A DNA stretch of 64,000 bases from Pelagimonas sp017744045. Lineage in GTDB: Bacteria; Pseudomonadota; Alphaproteobacteria; Rhodobacterales; Rhodobacteraceae. A model generated the notes under the pieces. That model was given only the letters and a program-made list of their open reading frames with translations, was not told the origin of the DNA and searched no databases. The stretch lies in the NCBI RefSeq assembly GCF_017744045.1, contig NZ_JAGHRD010000011.1. One strand, written 5' to 3'. Positions 52,153 through 61,730 of the stretch are shown in pieces. How positions within the stretch are numbered: the first letter of the stretch is position 1; each line of letters begins with the position of its first letter. Position numbers and translations under genes: made by a program.

Positions 52153-54009
52153 TCAATCAGGCTTCATATAACGTTTGATGAACAGTTTTACCTGCGCGGC
52201 AAGCAGTCGATCTTTGGCGGCGGCTTGGGTGATGAATTCGGATTTCAGGTTTTCGATCCAAGGATGTTCCAGAGCGAGTTCCTGACGAATGCCAGCGCTG
52301 CGCTTGCCAATCACCTTGGCAATATTTTGCGCGACGCCTTTGTCTTTCTCGTACCACTCCAAGAGGGCCGAGGCGAAGGCCTGCACATCGCACGCCTGTA
52401 GGATGGGGGCTTCGGAGAAATTCAAACCCTTTGTTTGATAGTCAAAACACGCCTGAAACTGCGCTGGATCATCGCGCAGGTCGTTTACCAGATCTCTGCC
52501 TATCTGCGGCAGATCCCGCTCATAGGCAGCATCCATCGCGCCCCGAAGCTTTTTGGCCAATATCCTAGCACGGAGATCCGGTTCGAAACCATATCCGCCA
52601 TATGAAATAGTCCCAGTTTCCAAAGAGAACCCGTACTTGCCGTGATCACCTCCTTGCGGGGATCGCTTTCGGATAAGATCCTTTTCGATCAGCGCGTTGA
52701 TATAGGCACAGAAACGGCGAGTGTTTTCTTTTTCAGGAAATCTCTCGGAATATTCTCCGAAACGGTTCAGCACGGCATAAACTTGTAGGATTTCACCCGG
52801 TTCGACCAGCGTGTGGTTATTGATCGAGTCCTCAATACGATCCAGCAATGACTTGAGATCGTGGACGCTCTCCTCATCCCAATGCCAAAGCCTGACCCAA
52901 TCGGGGCGCTGCGCTGGCGGGGTGAATAGATGTGTCTCACGTAGCTCTCGCAGAGTAAGTTCTGTTGATGCATAGCCATCGAAAAAGAGGCTGCACCCGA
53001 GCTCGACCGAGATAATGCCCAATGAGCCCTGCCTAACGCGTAGATGAATATCCGCTCCAGGATGTCTTTCAACAATCGGCCAAATGATTGGGGGAACCGA
53101 TGTTTGAGAAGCCGTATTTTCGGCTTTTGTTTCATCCGTTTTGGGTCGCGGTAGCTTATCATAGCTTTTGTTTCGACTTACTAAATCCTCCTTCCCGATC
53201 TCCCCCCCATGATAGGCCATATGCAGCGCCAGATGGGTGCGGATCAGGCGCTCTACCGCCTCCTCAAACCCTAACATCTCTTCCGTCAAAGCATCCAACA
53301 TCACCGCACAATCCCGCACCGCGCGCAGGGTAAGGCGGAGGTTTTGGTGCTTGGCCTCGTCAAAGGTCTCCTTGATCAGGTTCTGACGGTCTTGCAGCAC
53401 CGTTTTGCCCTGACCATCCGGTATTTTCGCCCAAACCGCTGCAAGAGCTGCGTTCAGATCCGCCTTTAACGTCACTGTTTGGCCAATCAGCTTCTCGCGT
53501 CCTGTATCGAAACTCTCCTTGTCGGAATGCTTGTCAGAATTCGCCAGCAGGATGACGCGTTTGCCTTGATGCTCCACAAAGCGATTGATCAGACCCGAAA
53601 GTTGCTTTTGCGACAAGCCACAGCGCTCAATATCGTCGAAAATGAGAGTATTCGGAAGGTTGGCCAGGCGGTGTTCGGTCCAAAGTGTCATCCCGACACT
53701 TCCAAGTTTTCCAAGGTTCACATTTCCATCGCCGACCTTGAGGTTGCCTAATGATTCCAATAAGCGGCTGAATGTACCGCGCGCATCCTCCTTGGGAAGG
53801 GCGGCGCGCACCAAAGCCCATTCAAAGGCCTCCGCTGTTTGAACATCATAAAGCGTCACATAAAGCGGATCATTGGTTTCGTGGTTTATAAAACGCTTGA
53901 TAAAATGCGTCTTGCCCGCGCCCCAAGGGGCGTCGATCAAAAGGGCATAGCCAGGGTCTTCCCGCTGCAAATACGCGTCAACCACGGCTTTAACAGTGTC
54001 ATTGCTCAT
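52153..54009 (-). CDS. KAP-like P-loop NTPase of unknown role
   Basis: 618 residues. An N-terminal P-loop domain with Walker A APWGAGKT (27-34), Walker B LIFDDIER (122-129) and a following VILLANSDK sensor-type strand resembles KAP/STAND-type NTPases. The remainder (about 260-618) is helical with no recognised domain or membrane span, unlike typical KAP proteins with membrane helices in the NTPase. The gene is a single-gene unit between ileS and a globin gene and is less GC-rich than both. Orphan NTPases of this sort are frequent in defence islands; that role is inference only. Confidence 0.7.
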   Translation of the reverse strand: MSNDTVKAVVDAYLQREDPGYALLIDAPWGAGKTHFIKRFINHETNDPLYVTLYDVQTAEAFEWALVRAALPKEDARGTFSRLLESLGNLKVGDGNVNLGKLGSVGMTLWTEHRLANLPNTLIFDDIERCGLSQKQLSGLINRFVEHQGKRVILLANSDKHSDKESFDTGREKLIGQTVTLKADLNAALAAVWAKIPDGQGKTVLQDRQNLIKETFDEAKHQNLRLTLRAVRDCAVMLDALTEEMLGFEEAVERLIRTHLALHMAYHGGEIGKEDLVSRNKSYDKLPRPKTDETKAENTASQTSVPPIIWPIVERHPGADIHLRVRQGSLGIISVELGCSLFFDGYASTELTLRELRETHLFTPPAQRPDWVRLWHWDEESVHDLKSLLDRIEDSINNHTLVEPGEILQVYAVLNRFGEYSERFPEKENTRRFCAYINALIEKDLIRKRSPQGGDHGKYGFSLETGTISYGGYGFEPDLRARILAKKLRGAMDAAYERDLPQIGRDLVNDLRDDPAQFQACFDYQTKGLNFSEAPILQACDVQAFASALLEWYEKDKGVAQNIAKVIGKRSAGIRQELALEHPWIENLKSEFITQAAAKDRLLAAQVKLFIKRYMKPD

Positions 54010-54131
54010 TATTCACCCTCGTTTAATGGGTCCACTCTTCCAAGAGTTGTAATGAACCACAACCCCTGCGCCAATCTGCCCAATGCGAAGAGGATCGCTG
54101 ATGCTTATTTCGAAGAGGAAGGAGACACCAA

Positions 54132-54539
54132 ATGCCCACGATCCCGCCGCGTTTTGACATCACCCGAGCAGAGATCGCTCAGGTTGTTGCCGCCTTTTAT
54201 GAGGCCGTGCGCGCCCATCCCGGGTTGGGACCGGTCTTTGCGGTGCATGTCAAGGATTGGGACAGGCATGAGGCCAAGATCGTCGGTTTTTGGGCCAATG
54301 CGATCTTGCATGAGCGCAGCTATGACGGGAACCCGCTGGCCGTGCATCGCGACGCTGGAAACGTGCGGCCGGGCATGTTTGACGCCTGGCTTGGCCTCTT
54401 TGACAGCGTGCTAAAGCGTGAGCTGCGCCCCGACCAAGCGGCGGCCTGGTCTGCTCTCGCGCATCGCATCGGGCGCTCCTTGCGGGCCGGTGTGGTGGAA
54501 AAGCAAACTGGCGCGGATGGGGTGCCGATCTTGCGCTAA
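54132..54539 (+). CDS. group III truncated haemoglobin
   Basis: 135 residues. It fits the trHbP (group III) pattern: FYEAVRAHPGLGPVFAVHVKDWDRHEAKIVGFW and the proximal-histidine segment YDGNPLAVHRDAG, with the FDAWLGLFDSVL G-helix. These haem proteins bind O2 or NO; the physiological role is unclear. ATG 54132 has AAGGAGACACCAA upstream. Divergent from the KAP NTPase gene. Confidence 0.88.
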   Translation: MPTIPPRFDITRAEIAQVVAAFYEAVRAHPGLGPVFAVHVKDWDRHEAKIVGFWANAILHERSYDGNPLAVHRDAGNVRPGMFDAWLGLFDSVLKRELRPDQAAAWSALAHRIGRSLRAGVVEKQTGADGVPILR

Positions 54540-54541
54540 GG

Positions 54542-54707
54542 CGCGTGCCGCGGGCGGGGAAGGGGGCGCTGCCCCCTCTTGGCCCAAGGGCCAATTCACC
54601 CCCGGAGTATTTTCACCAAGAAGAAGCCAAAGCACCGCCCCCAGGCTTCTTTGGGCCAAAAAAATCCCGGGGAGTCCCGAGCCTGCTCGGGGCGGGGCAG
54701 CGCCCCA
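54542..54707. repeat. pair of facing REP-like repeats (R5)
   Basis: The first unit (54542-54627) is GGGGGCGCTGCCCCC, hairpin TTGGCCCAAGGGCCAA, CCCCCGGAGTATTTTCACCAAGAAGAAG. The second, inverted unit (54642-54707) is GGCTTCTTTGGGCCAAAAAAATCCCGGGGA, hairpin CCCGAGCCTGCTCGGG, GGGGCAGCGCCCC. It lies between the convergent globin and DUF2269 genes and could end both. Confidence 0.75.
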
Positions 54708-54730
54708 GCGACGTTGCTGCCAAACGAGAC

Positions 54731-55210
54731 CTAAAAAAGGCTTATCTCCGGTCGCGCCAACATCAGCCAGAGGATCGTCGCAACCGCGAAAAAGGCCGGG
54801 AAACCACAGGCAAACCAGATGCGGAACAGTATGAAGTAGCGCGCGGGCAGGGCGGTGCCCTCGACCACGCACCCACGCGCGATATTGCGCAACTGGATCT
54901 GGATCCAGACGACCGGCAGCCAAAACGCCCCGGTCAGCCCATAAAGAAGCAGCGATAGCAGGATCCAGCCCTCGCTTAGCTCCCAGCCCAACTCTTGCGC
55001 CAGCAAAAAACCGGTGAGGGGCTGCACCACCACCGCCGTCGCGGTGAAAAGCGTATCGGCCAGCACCACAGTCCCCGCCACATGGGCGATCAGGCGGGCG
55101 TCGCGGGTGAGATGCGCCATAAGCATGAAAAACGCGATGCCCGCACCGGTGCCAAACAACACCGTGGCACCAACGATATGCGCCCATCGTAAGCCCAGTT
55201 CGTACAGCAT
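54731..55210 (-). CDS. DUF2269 family membrane protein
   Basis: 159 residues with four spans. It starts MLYELGLRWAHIVGATVLFGTGAGIAFF, the typical DUF2269 N terminus with RWxHI and LFGTGxG. The ATG overlaps the stop of the upstream SDR-DoxX gene (TGATG), so the two are coupled. DUF2269 proteins accompany NAD(P)-binding/DoxX proteins in many proteobacteria; the function is unknown. Confidence 0.88.
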   Translation of the reverse strand: MLYELGLRWAHIVGATVLFGTGAGIAFFMLMAHLTRDARLIAHVAGTVVLADTLFTATAVVVQPLTGFLLAQELGWELSEGWILLSLLLYGLTGAFWLPVVWIQIQLRNIARGCVVEGTALPARYFILFRIWFACGFPAFFAVATILWLMLARPEISLF

Positions 55211-56508
55211 CAGCGCTCCTCCAGAAGGGCCCAGGTGATCAGGGATAGCATCAATGCAGGCAGGATCTTGGCCAAGGGGCCCAGCGGGTCGAGCCAAAGC
55301 GCTGGCGTGACCAAGGTGCCAAGGCTGAGATAGATCAAGCAGACCATCGCCATGCCAAGACAGGCGCGCCGCGCCCAGGGGCGATAAAGCAGCGCAGTGG
55401 CAAGGCCAATATCGACAAGCGACCAAAAGACCACCGATGCCCGCGCCAGCCCCAACTGCCACCCTTGCGCAGTCAGTTGCGCGGCAGCCTGATCAAGGCT
55501 GACGAGCCCGATCCCGCCGGAAAACAGCCAGAAGAGCGCCAGCACCGCCACGCAGATCGGCATCAAAAGCAACATGCGTGCCTGCAAACGGTGTTCTGGG
55601 CCAAGATGCAGGTTTTGCAGGGTTTTCTCCATACCTTGCACTGGTTTTCCAACGCTTTTCCATGGGCCTGGATCACCCAAAATGTTTTGCCGCAAAACCT
55701 CGGTCGCGGTGCGGCGCAAGGGGCTGCGCCAGCCCAGATGCCCCAGCTGATCCGCCATCCATGTGCCGACGCCAAGACCCCAATTCGGGGCGTTCAGCTC
55801 TATTCGGGCCGGTGCAAAGCCCAGTGCGGTGCGATGGGCGCGGATGATCTCGGGCAGGGCGCGCGGGGTGTCTTCGACCAGATCATAGCTGCGCCCCAGC
55901 GGCACCTGACCGGCCACCGTCAGGCAAACGGCCTGCGCCACATCCGCTGCCCCAACGGTTTGCATCTTTGCCTCGGGCAGGGCGGAGGCCTGTAGCAATG
56001 GCAGTGCCGCCAGCATGCGGATCAAACCTGTGCCGCCATAGGCCCCGCGCGCCAGAACCAACCCGGGGCGCAAGACCACCGCCCGCGCGCCCGATCCCAG
56101 CAGGGCCGCATCACCGCGCGCCTTTGATGACAGGAACAGGATCTTACTGTCCAATTGTGCCCCAATGGCCGAGATCTGGATCACCAGACTGTCGCGCTCT
56201 TTCGCGGCCTCGGCCAAGGCGGCCAAAGCATGGTGATGCAGCGCTTCGAGATGGTCCTGCCCGCCATCCTGCAACGCTCCGGCGCAGTTCACCACCACAT
56301 CGATGCCCTGCAGATCGGCCTGCCACGCCTCGGCCGTCAAGCGCCGCGCCATATCAATGTGATGAAAGGCCAAACCGGGCAGGCGTCGTGCCGCGGCTTG
56401 CGCATTGCGCCCCGCCACGATCACCTCATGGCCGGCCTGATCCAGGGCTTCGCAAATCTCGGCCCCGATCAACCCATAGCCCCCCAAAACCAGAACCCGT
56501 TGCCCCAT
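55210..56508 (-). CDS. NAD(P)-binding protein fused to a DoxX-like membrane domain
   Basis: 432 residues from MGQRVLVLGGYGLIG at 56508. Residues 1-290 form an atypical short-chain dehydrogenase/NAD(P)H-binding fold (GGYGLIG at 9-15, VVNCAGALQDGG). Residues about 300-432 form a four-helix DoxX-like domain (RMLLLMPICVAVLALFWLFSGGIGL to the C terminus). The fusion suggests a membrane-tethered redox enzyme. It is coupled to the DUF2269 gene. A frame upstream of 56508 is not conserved in character. Confidence 0.87.
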   Translation of the reverse strand: MGQRVLVLGGYGLIGAEICEALDQAGHEVIVAGRNAQAAARRLPGLAFHHIDMARRLTAEAWQADLQGIDVVVNCAGALQDGGQDHLEALHHHALAALAEAAKERDSLVIQISAIGAQLDSKILFLSSKARGDAALLGSGARAVVLRPGLVLARGAYGGTGLIRMLAALPLLQASALPEAKMQTVGAADVAQAVCLTVAGQVPLGRSYDLVEDTPRALPEIIRAHRTALGFAPARIELNAPNWGLGVGTWMADQLGHLGWRSPLRRTATEVLRQNILGDPGPWKSVGKPVQGMEKTLQNLHLGPEHRLQARMLLLMPICVAVLALFWLFSGGIGLVSLDQAAAQLTAQGWQLGLARASVVFWSLVDIGLATALLYRPWARRACLGMAMVCLIYLSLGTLVTPALWLDPLGPLAKILPALMLSLITWALLEER

Positions 56509-56708
56509 CAGATCACCCCACCCAGAGCCGTGCCATATGTCAAAACCTGCCTTGGCATAGGCCCCCGAAAACCCACCTATCTTGTCACCGGGCATAACAG
56601 GCCATGCCCAATCGAAGGTCAAGCGATGTCATATCTGCGCGACATCTGCGCCCCTGCGTCAGCACGTCGCTTGCTATATCGCGCAGGGGCGGCATTCATG
56701 GCGCGGTT

Positions 56709-57890
56709 ATGTGTGCGCAACGTTCAAAAGATCTGGCCATTATTGGCGCGGGTGTCGGCGGCTTGGCCCTTGGCCTGGCTATGCGGCGGGCCGGTTGGCA
56801 TGTGCGCGTCTTTGATCGCTTTGATACGCCCGCGCCGGTTGGCTCTGGGCTTGTCATTCAGCCGGTGGGGCAGGCGGTCTTGCACGGTTTGGGCGTTGGG
56901 GAACGGGCCGAGGCTTTGGGCAATAAGATCTATCGCATGGCTGGGCATGAGATCCGCCATGGGATCAAGGTTCTGGACGTGACCTATGACGCGCCCGGCG
57001 AGCCGCGCTTTGGTCTGGCCATTCACCGCGCCGCCCTGTTTGATTGCCTGTTTCAGGCCGCCTTGGCCGCGGGCGTCGATATTCAATCCGGGCAAGAGGT
57101 CATCGCGGCGGACAAACACCATGTCGAAACCGCCGCAACGCGCCATGGGCCCTTTGATCTGGTGGTCGATGCCTCCGGGGCCGGATCGCGCCTGTCGCCT
57201 CTTTCGGCGCGCCAATTGCCGTTTGGGGCGCTATGGGCGACGGTGGATTGGCCCGACCAGGCACCGACGCCTCTGGATGAGCTGCGGCAGTGTTATGACA
57301 AGGCCAATCATATGGTTGGCGTGCTGCCCATTGGTCAGATGACCGAGCGCGACAGCCAGCGCAAAACCGCGATATTCTGGTCTCTGCCCACCGCCCATTA
57401 CCGGGCCTGGCGCGCCAAGGGGATCGACGCCTGGCGCGATGAGGCCAAGGCGCTTTGGCCCGACTTCAGCCCCTTTGCCGATCAGGTGCAAAGCGCGGAT
57501 CAGATGACCATGGCCTGCTATTCCCACGGCACATTGCGCCGCCCTTATACGCGCGACCTGATCCTGATCGGGGATGCCGCGCACCGGGCCAGCCCGCAAC
57601 TGGGGCAAGGGGCCAATATGGCCCTGCTCGACGCGGCCATTCTGGCCCGCGCCCTGCAAACCCATCCCGATGCCCTAGGGCGCGCCGCCGAGCTTTATGC
57701 CAGTCAAAGGCGCTGGCATGTGCGGGCCTATCAGGTGATGAGCTGGGCTTTTACCCCAATGTATCAATCAGATAGCCGCGCTTTGCCCCTGATCCGGGAC
57801 CGCGTCCTTGCCCCGCTGGCCATGCGCCCAATGATGCGCCGCATCCTGACCCGGCTGGTCTGCGGCGATCTCCTCCCGCCGCATATCTAA
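56709..57890 (+). CDS. FAD-dependent monooxygenase (PHBH/UbiH fold)
   Basis: 393 residues. FAD fingerprint AIIGAGVGGLALGLAMRRAG near the N terminus, the central FDLVVDASGAGSR (DG-like motif) and the LILIGDAAHRASPQLGQGANMALLDA motif near 310. It is of the aromatic hydroxylase class, but the substrate is unknown. No strong ribosome site precedes ATG 56709; upstream in-frame starts are possible but give a non-conserved tail. Divergent from the SDR-DoxX gene. Confidence 0.9.
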   Translation: MCAQRSKDLAIIGAGVGGLALGLAMRRAGWHVRVFDRFDTPAPVGSGLVIQPVGQAVLHGLGVGERAEALGNKIYRMAGHEIRHGIKVLDVTYDAPGEPRFGLAIHRAALFDCLFQAALAAGVDIQSGQEVIAADKHHVETAATRHGPFDLVVDASGAGSRLSPLSARQLPFGALWATVDWPDQAPTPLDELRQCYDKANHMVGVLPIGQMTERDSQRKTAIFWSLPTAHYRAWRAKGIDAWRDEAKALWPDFSPFADQVQSADQMTMACYSHGTLRRPYTRDLILIGDAAHRASPQLGQGANMALLDAAILARALQTHPDALGRAAELYASQRRWHVRAYQVMSWAFTPMYQSDSRALPLIRDRVLAPLAMRPMMRRILTRLVCGDLLPPHI

Positions 57891-57912
57891 GCTCGTCTAA
57901 GAAGACGTCCCA

Positions 57913-57977
57913 AGGTTTCTTTGGGCCAAAAATATCCCGGGGAATCGCGGGCTTGCCCGCGATGGGGCAGCGCCCCG
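57913..57977 (-). repeat. REP-like GC-rich intergenic repeat (R6)
   Basis: Inverted orientation: GGTTTCTTTGGGCCAAAAATATCCCGGGGA, hairpin CGCGGGCTTGCCCGCG, GGGGCAGCGCCCC. Its reverse complement is very close to R2 (14266). It lies between the convergent monooxygenase and VIT genes. Confidence 0.75.
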
Positions 57978-57986
57978 CAAACCCGG

Positions 57987-58724
57987 TTACATATGAAACA
58001 GCGACCCAACCACAAAGGCGATTCCCGCCGCCACCGATCCAATCGCCAGGGTCTCCAGGCCCGACCGCCACCAGCTGCTCAGCGACCAGCGGCTTTTCAG
58101 CGTGCCAATGGCAAAAAAGCCCAGCAGGGTCAGCCCGACCGAGGCGGAAAACGCCTCGCCCCAGCCGATCAGAAATGGCAAAAGCGGGATCAGACCGGCG
58201 ATCAGGAAGGCGGCGAATGTCACCAGCGCAGCGCGCAGCGGATGGGGATCGACCGAGGCGAGGCCATATTCACCCTCCAGCATGGTGGCGATCCACCTCT
58301 CGCGCTGGGCACTGAGCTGCGCCACCGCGCCCTCCAAAACCTCGCCCGATAACCCTTTTTGCGCCAGAATGGTGCGCAGCTCGCGCCTTTCGCCCTCAGG
58401 GTTCAGCGCGATGTGACGCTCTTCGACCTTGCGCAATCGGTTGATATTGTCGAGCTCGGCCTTGGTGGCGGAATAATTGCCCGCCGCCATGGAAAACCCG
58501 TCTGCCAGCACATTGGCCACCCCCAGCGCGACGATCACAAAGGGCGACAAACCGGCCCCGGCCACCCCGGCGACAATGGCAAACGTGGTGATGGAGCCGT
58601 CAATCGCGCCATAGACACTGTCGCGCAGGTCGCCTCGGCCCGGAGGCTGCGACAGGCGCGCGTCGATTTCCTGCTGGCTGTGACCGTGTTCCAAAGCGTT
58701 CGTTACGGAGTGGCTATCTGGCAT
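57987..58724 (-). CDS. VIT1/CCC1-family iron/manganese transporter
   Basis: 245 residues. The N-terminal GDLRDSVYGAIDGSITTFAIVAGVAGAGLS and the second-helix VANVLADGFSMAAGNY are the family signatures; a cytoplasmic acidic segment (about 85-145, with E/R-rich helices that bind metal in plant VIT1) separates them from three C-terminal helices. It would export or sequester Fe2+/Mn2+. No Fur box was identified in the 70-bp gap upstream. Confidence 0.92.
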   Translation of the reverse strand: MPDSHSVTNALEHGHSQQEIDARLSQPPGRGDLRDSVYGAIDGSITTFAIVAGVAGAGLSPFVIVALGVANVLADGFSMAAGNYSATKAELDNINRLRKVEERHIALNPEGERRELRTILAQKGLSGEVLEGAVAQLSAQRERWIATMLEGEYGLASVDPHPLRAALVTFAAFLIAGLIPLLPFLIGWGEAFSASVGLTLLGFFAIGTLKSRWSLSSWWRSGLETLAIGSVAAGIAFVVGSLFHM

Positions 58725-58794
58725 GCGGTGTCCTTTGCCCTGGCTGATCCAACCTCAGGATGGAACAGCGGCGGCCAAGGCACCATGCGCTGGA

Positions 58795-61578
58795 TCAAAC
58801 CCGGTCTGGCTCTTGGGTTGTATCTGGCTCTGAAGGCGGCTGTTGCGGTGGGCCAGAGCGCAGCTGAACCCAGCGATTGAGCCAGGCCAGCCCAGCCAGT
58901 GACAGGCCGAGGAACATAAAGGAAAACACCCGCACCAGCCCCTGCAATCCAGAGATATCAATCAGGAACACCTTGGCCACCGCCAGCGCAATCAGAGCAA
59001 CCCCGGCGCGGCGCAGATGGTCGGAATTGCGCGCCAGCGCCTGATAGAACAGCGCCGCCCCGGCCAGCAAAAGCGCCAGCGTATAGGAGTAAAGCTCGGG
59101 CTGGGTGGTGCCATATTGCCAAAGCATCTGGTCGCTGCCGCGAAACCCATGTCGCAGGCTCAGCCCGATCCACATCACCAATGTTGCGCCCCCCAGCACC
59201 GCCAGACCCAGACGGATCCAGAGCGGTTGAGTCTTGAGGAAATAGGCCCCGGCCCCCAGCGCCAATGCGGGCAGCAGATAGGCCGGGACCAGAGTGTTGA
59301 ACAGGGCAATGCCCGCGATGTTTTGAAAGTCGATCAGCGGGTTGGCCAGGATCAGGCCCGAGCCAAGCGCGCCGAGCCCAAACAGCGCATAAAGCGCCGC
59401 CAGAGCGATCCGCAACCAGGCCATGGCCCCACCCAATTGCAGGCGGATCAATTGTGTCAGGGTCAGACCAATCCAGATCGTGGCATGCAGGCCAAATTCC
59501 CAATGCAGGCTGTCCACCCCGCGCCCAACCAGCGTGTCAAAGATCTGGTACAGCGTCAGGCTGAGCGTCATGCCACCCACCGACAGGATCGCGCTTTCGA
59601 CAAAGACCTTGGAGCGCGGACGCTCGATCGGTACCAGCAGCCAATAGGCACCGATCAGCGCCAGCAGCGAGCCACCATAGCCCGCCAACATTTGCAGGAT
59701 CGGGGCCGAGATTGCCCAGTCAAGACCGGGGTCAAAGACCAGCCGAACGCCCAAGGCGATGATTCCGGCCGAGATATAGCCCCCCATCAAGGGTAGATCA
59801 AAACGCCGATCCAGCGCCGCAGCGGCGGCGACGGTGGCGGCCAGCGCCAGGGTTAGCGCCGCGTCAAACAGCACCACCGACAGGGCAAAAGCCAGACAGG
59901 CCAGTGCAGAGATCGCGGCGATGGCGGGGCGGATCTTATCCTTGGCGTCTGCGGCTGCGTAGCGGGTGGCAAGCCAGGTCATCAGCGCCGCCAAAGCCAG
60001 CGCGTGAAAGGCCCAGGGCCAGGCTCCAATCAAGGTGACCGGTCGCCAGCTCAGCTCAAGCGCCAGCCCGGCCAAAGGCGGCACCAGTACCGCGCCTCCG
60101 GCCCAGAACCCGCTGAATTCCGGGGCACGCAGGCTGTGCCAGGCCGCGCCGATCCCGACCAGCGTGGCTGCACACAGGATCAGGCTGACATCCCAAAGCA
60201 TCCGGACCTCGGTCTGCCCCTCTTGCGCGGCTAGGGTGGCGTTCATGGCAATGCGCACCGCTGCGCCCGCATCGGGCAAGGCGATCAACACCAGCAGCGC
60301 CAGAGCGGAAAACAGCGCGTGATCCTGCAGGGCCGGGGCAGGCTTGGCCCAGTAAGTAAAGAGCAGGGTCAGACCGGATAGCAGCGATAGGGAAATCCAG
60401 AAATGCTGGGCGCTTTGCGAGGCGGTCAGCACCAGCATCACGCAGGCAAATAGCAAGGTGGGCAAAGACAGGCGTGCCGGGAAAATCGGCCAGCTGCGCC
60501 CTTTGACGCGCAGGACCGACTGGGTGATCGCCTCGATGGTGTTGGGGCCTTGATGGTCGGGCACCAGCGCGCGCGCCGGGATCAGCACCGCGAGCACGAC
60601 CAGCCCGGCAACATAGGCGGCAAAAGCGGCAACACTGCCATCACTGGGCAGCAGCACCGCCAGGGTCAGGCCCGACGCCGCCCCACCAATCAGCGCCAGC
60701 GCACTGATCCAGGCCCAGCGGCGCAAACTGTCAATGCCAAGGCCAAGCGCCGTGAGCAGGGCAAAATAGGCATATAGCCATTCCGGCGTGTCGCTTTGCC
60801 CGCCGACAAGGAAGGGCGCAGCGAACCCACCAATCAGCCCGATTGCGGCCAAAAGCGCGCCATGCATCCAGCCCAGAACCAGCCCCAACAGCGTGATGGC
60901 AAAGAGCGCGGCAAAGGCCGGGCCGGGGGCGATGAGATCGTAGAGCAGCCGCGCCGACAGGATCGCGCCCATCAACGAAACCAGCCCCGCGCCGCTGAGG
61001 ACCGAGGGCAGATAGGCCGTGGCGCTGGCCGCGTCATCGCCAAAGCGGCGGCGGATCCAGTCGCCAGCCCCGATCAGCAGGAGGCCAAAACCCAGGGCGG
61101 CACCGATACGGGCGCGCGGGGTCAACAGCCCGGTTTCAATGCCATATTGCACAAGGAAGATGCCCGACAAGGCGAGCGAAAAGGCGGCGACCACGTAGAA
61201 CCAATTCTCGCGCAGCCAGGTGCCAAGCGCCTTGAACCGCTCAGAGTTGAAGACCACCGATTGTGGTTCGGGCTTGGGCGGTTTGATCACGCGCGGGCCG
61301 TCCCAGACCGGTTGCGGTGCTTCGGTCTTGGCCTCGGCTTTGGGCGCGGGGCTGAGCGCGACGACATTCTCGGCTGCCAGCGCTTCGGGGCTGGGCTGTG
61401 CGGGGGCGATGGGACGTTCAGGAGGGGTTTGCATGGCCATCTGGTGGCGCAGTTCGGCCACGGATGCGCGCAACTCTTTGGTTTCCCGGCGCAATGTCAG
61501 ATGTGAAACGATCAGGGCGATCACGGCAATCGGCAAGGCCAGAACAGCAAGACCCAACAGAACAAACAAGGCTTCCAT
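58795..61578 (-). CDS. DUF2339 multi-pass membrane protein
   Basis: 927 residues. One N-terminal helix (about 3-25), a heptad-like segment LTLRRETKELRASVAELRHQM, a Pro/Ala-rich linker with EAKTEAPQPVWDGPRV, then about 25 hydrophobic segments from residue 125 to the end, including RARIGAALGFGLLLIGAGDW and GWMHGALLAAIGLIGGFAAPFLVG, typical of DUF2339. The family has no established function; envelope or polymer-related roles have been suggested. It stands alone between the VIT gene and the 46-bp repeat. Confidence 0.88.
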   Translation of the reverse strand: MEALFVLLGLAVLALPIAVIALIVSHLTLRRETKELRASVAELRHQMAMQTPPERPIAPAQPSPEALAAENVVALSPAPKAEAKTEAPQPVWDGPRVIKPPKPEPQSVVFNSERFKALGTWLRENWFYVVAAFSLALSGIFLVQYGIETGLLTPRARIGAALGFGLLLIGAGDWIRRRFGDDAASATAYLPSVLSGAGLVSLMGAILSARLLYDLIAPGPAFAALFAITLLGLVLGWMHGALLAAIGLIGGFAAPFLVGGQSDTPEWLYAYFALLTALGLGIDSLRRWAWISALALIGGAASGLTLAVLLPSDGSVAAFAAYVAGLVVLAVLIPARALVPDHQGPNTIEAITQSVLRVKGRSWPIFPARLSLPTLLFACVMLVLTASQSAQHFWISLSLLSGLTLLFTYWAKPAPALQDHALFSALALLVLIALPDAGAAVRIAMNATLAAQEGQTEVRMLWDVSLILCAATLVGIGAAWHSLRAPEFSGFWAGGAVLVPPLAGLALELSWRPVTLIGAWPWAFHALALAALMTWLATRYAAADAKDKIRPAIAAISALACLAFALSVVLFDAALTLALAATVAAAAALDRRFDLPLMGGYISAGIIALGVRLVFDPGLDWAISAPILQMLAGYGGSLLALIGAYWLLVPIERPRSKVFVESAILSVGGMTLSLTLYQIFDTLVGRGVDSLHWEFGLHATIWIGLTLTQLIRLQLGGAMAWLRIALAALYALFGLGALGSGLILANPLIDFQNIAGIALFNTLVPAYLLPALALGAGAYFLKTQPLWIRLGLAVLGGATLVMWIGLSLRHGFRGSDQMLWQYGTTQPELYSYTLALLLAGAALFYQALARNSDHLRRAGVALIALAVAKVFLIDISGLQGLVRVFSFMFLGLSLAGLAWLNRWVQLRSGPPQQPPSEPDTTQEPDRV

Positions 61579-61666
61579 GAACGCGTTTCCCTTTTGCTGT
61601 CAAAAGGCTACCGTTTTGCGGCCCTGCTGAACAGGTGCGGGATACCCGACCTCGCGGCGCGCGGCT

Positions 61667-61712
61667 CCAAATTCCATGCATGGAATTTGCAAATTCCGTC
61701 GACGGAATTTGG
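61667..61712. repeat. 46-bp double palindrome repeat, copy C
   Basis: AAATTCCATgcATGGAATTT and AAATTCCGTcgACGGAATTT, framed by CC...GG: both palindromes are perfect. It lies between the DUF2339 gene and the end of the ycjF-like gene, both on the minus strand. Confidence 0.82.
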
Positions 61713-61730
61713 ATCACCCAGCCGTGAGGG

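Noticed and set aside
59017..61506. Plus-strand frames opposite the DUF2339 gene
   Set aside because: Gln/Arg/Asp-rich mirror of hydrophobic Leu/Ala codons; no domain.
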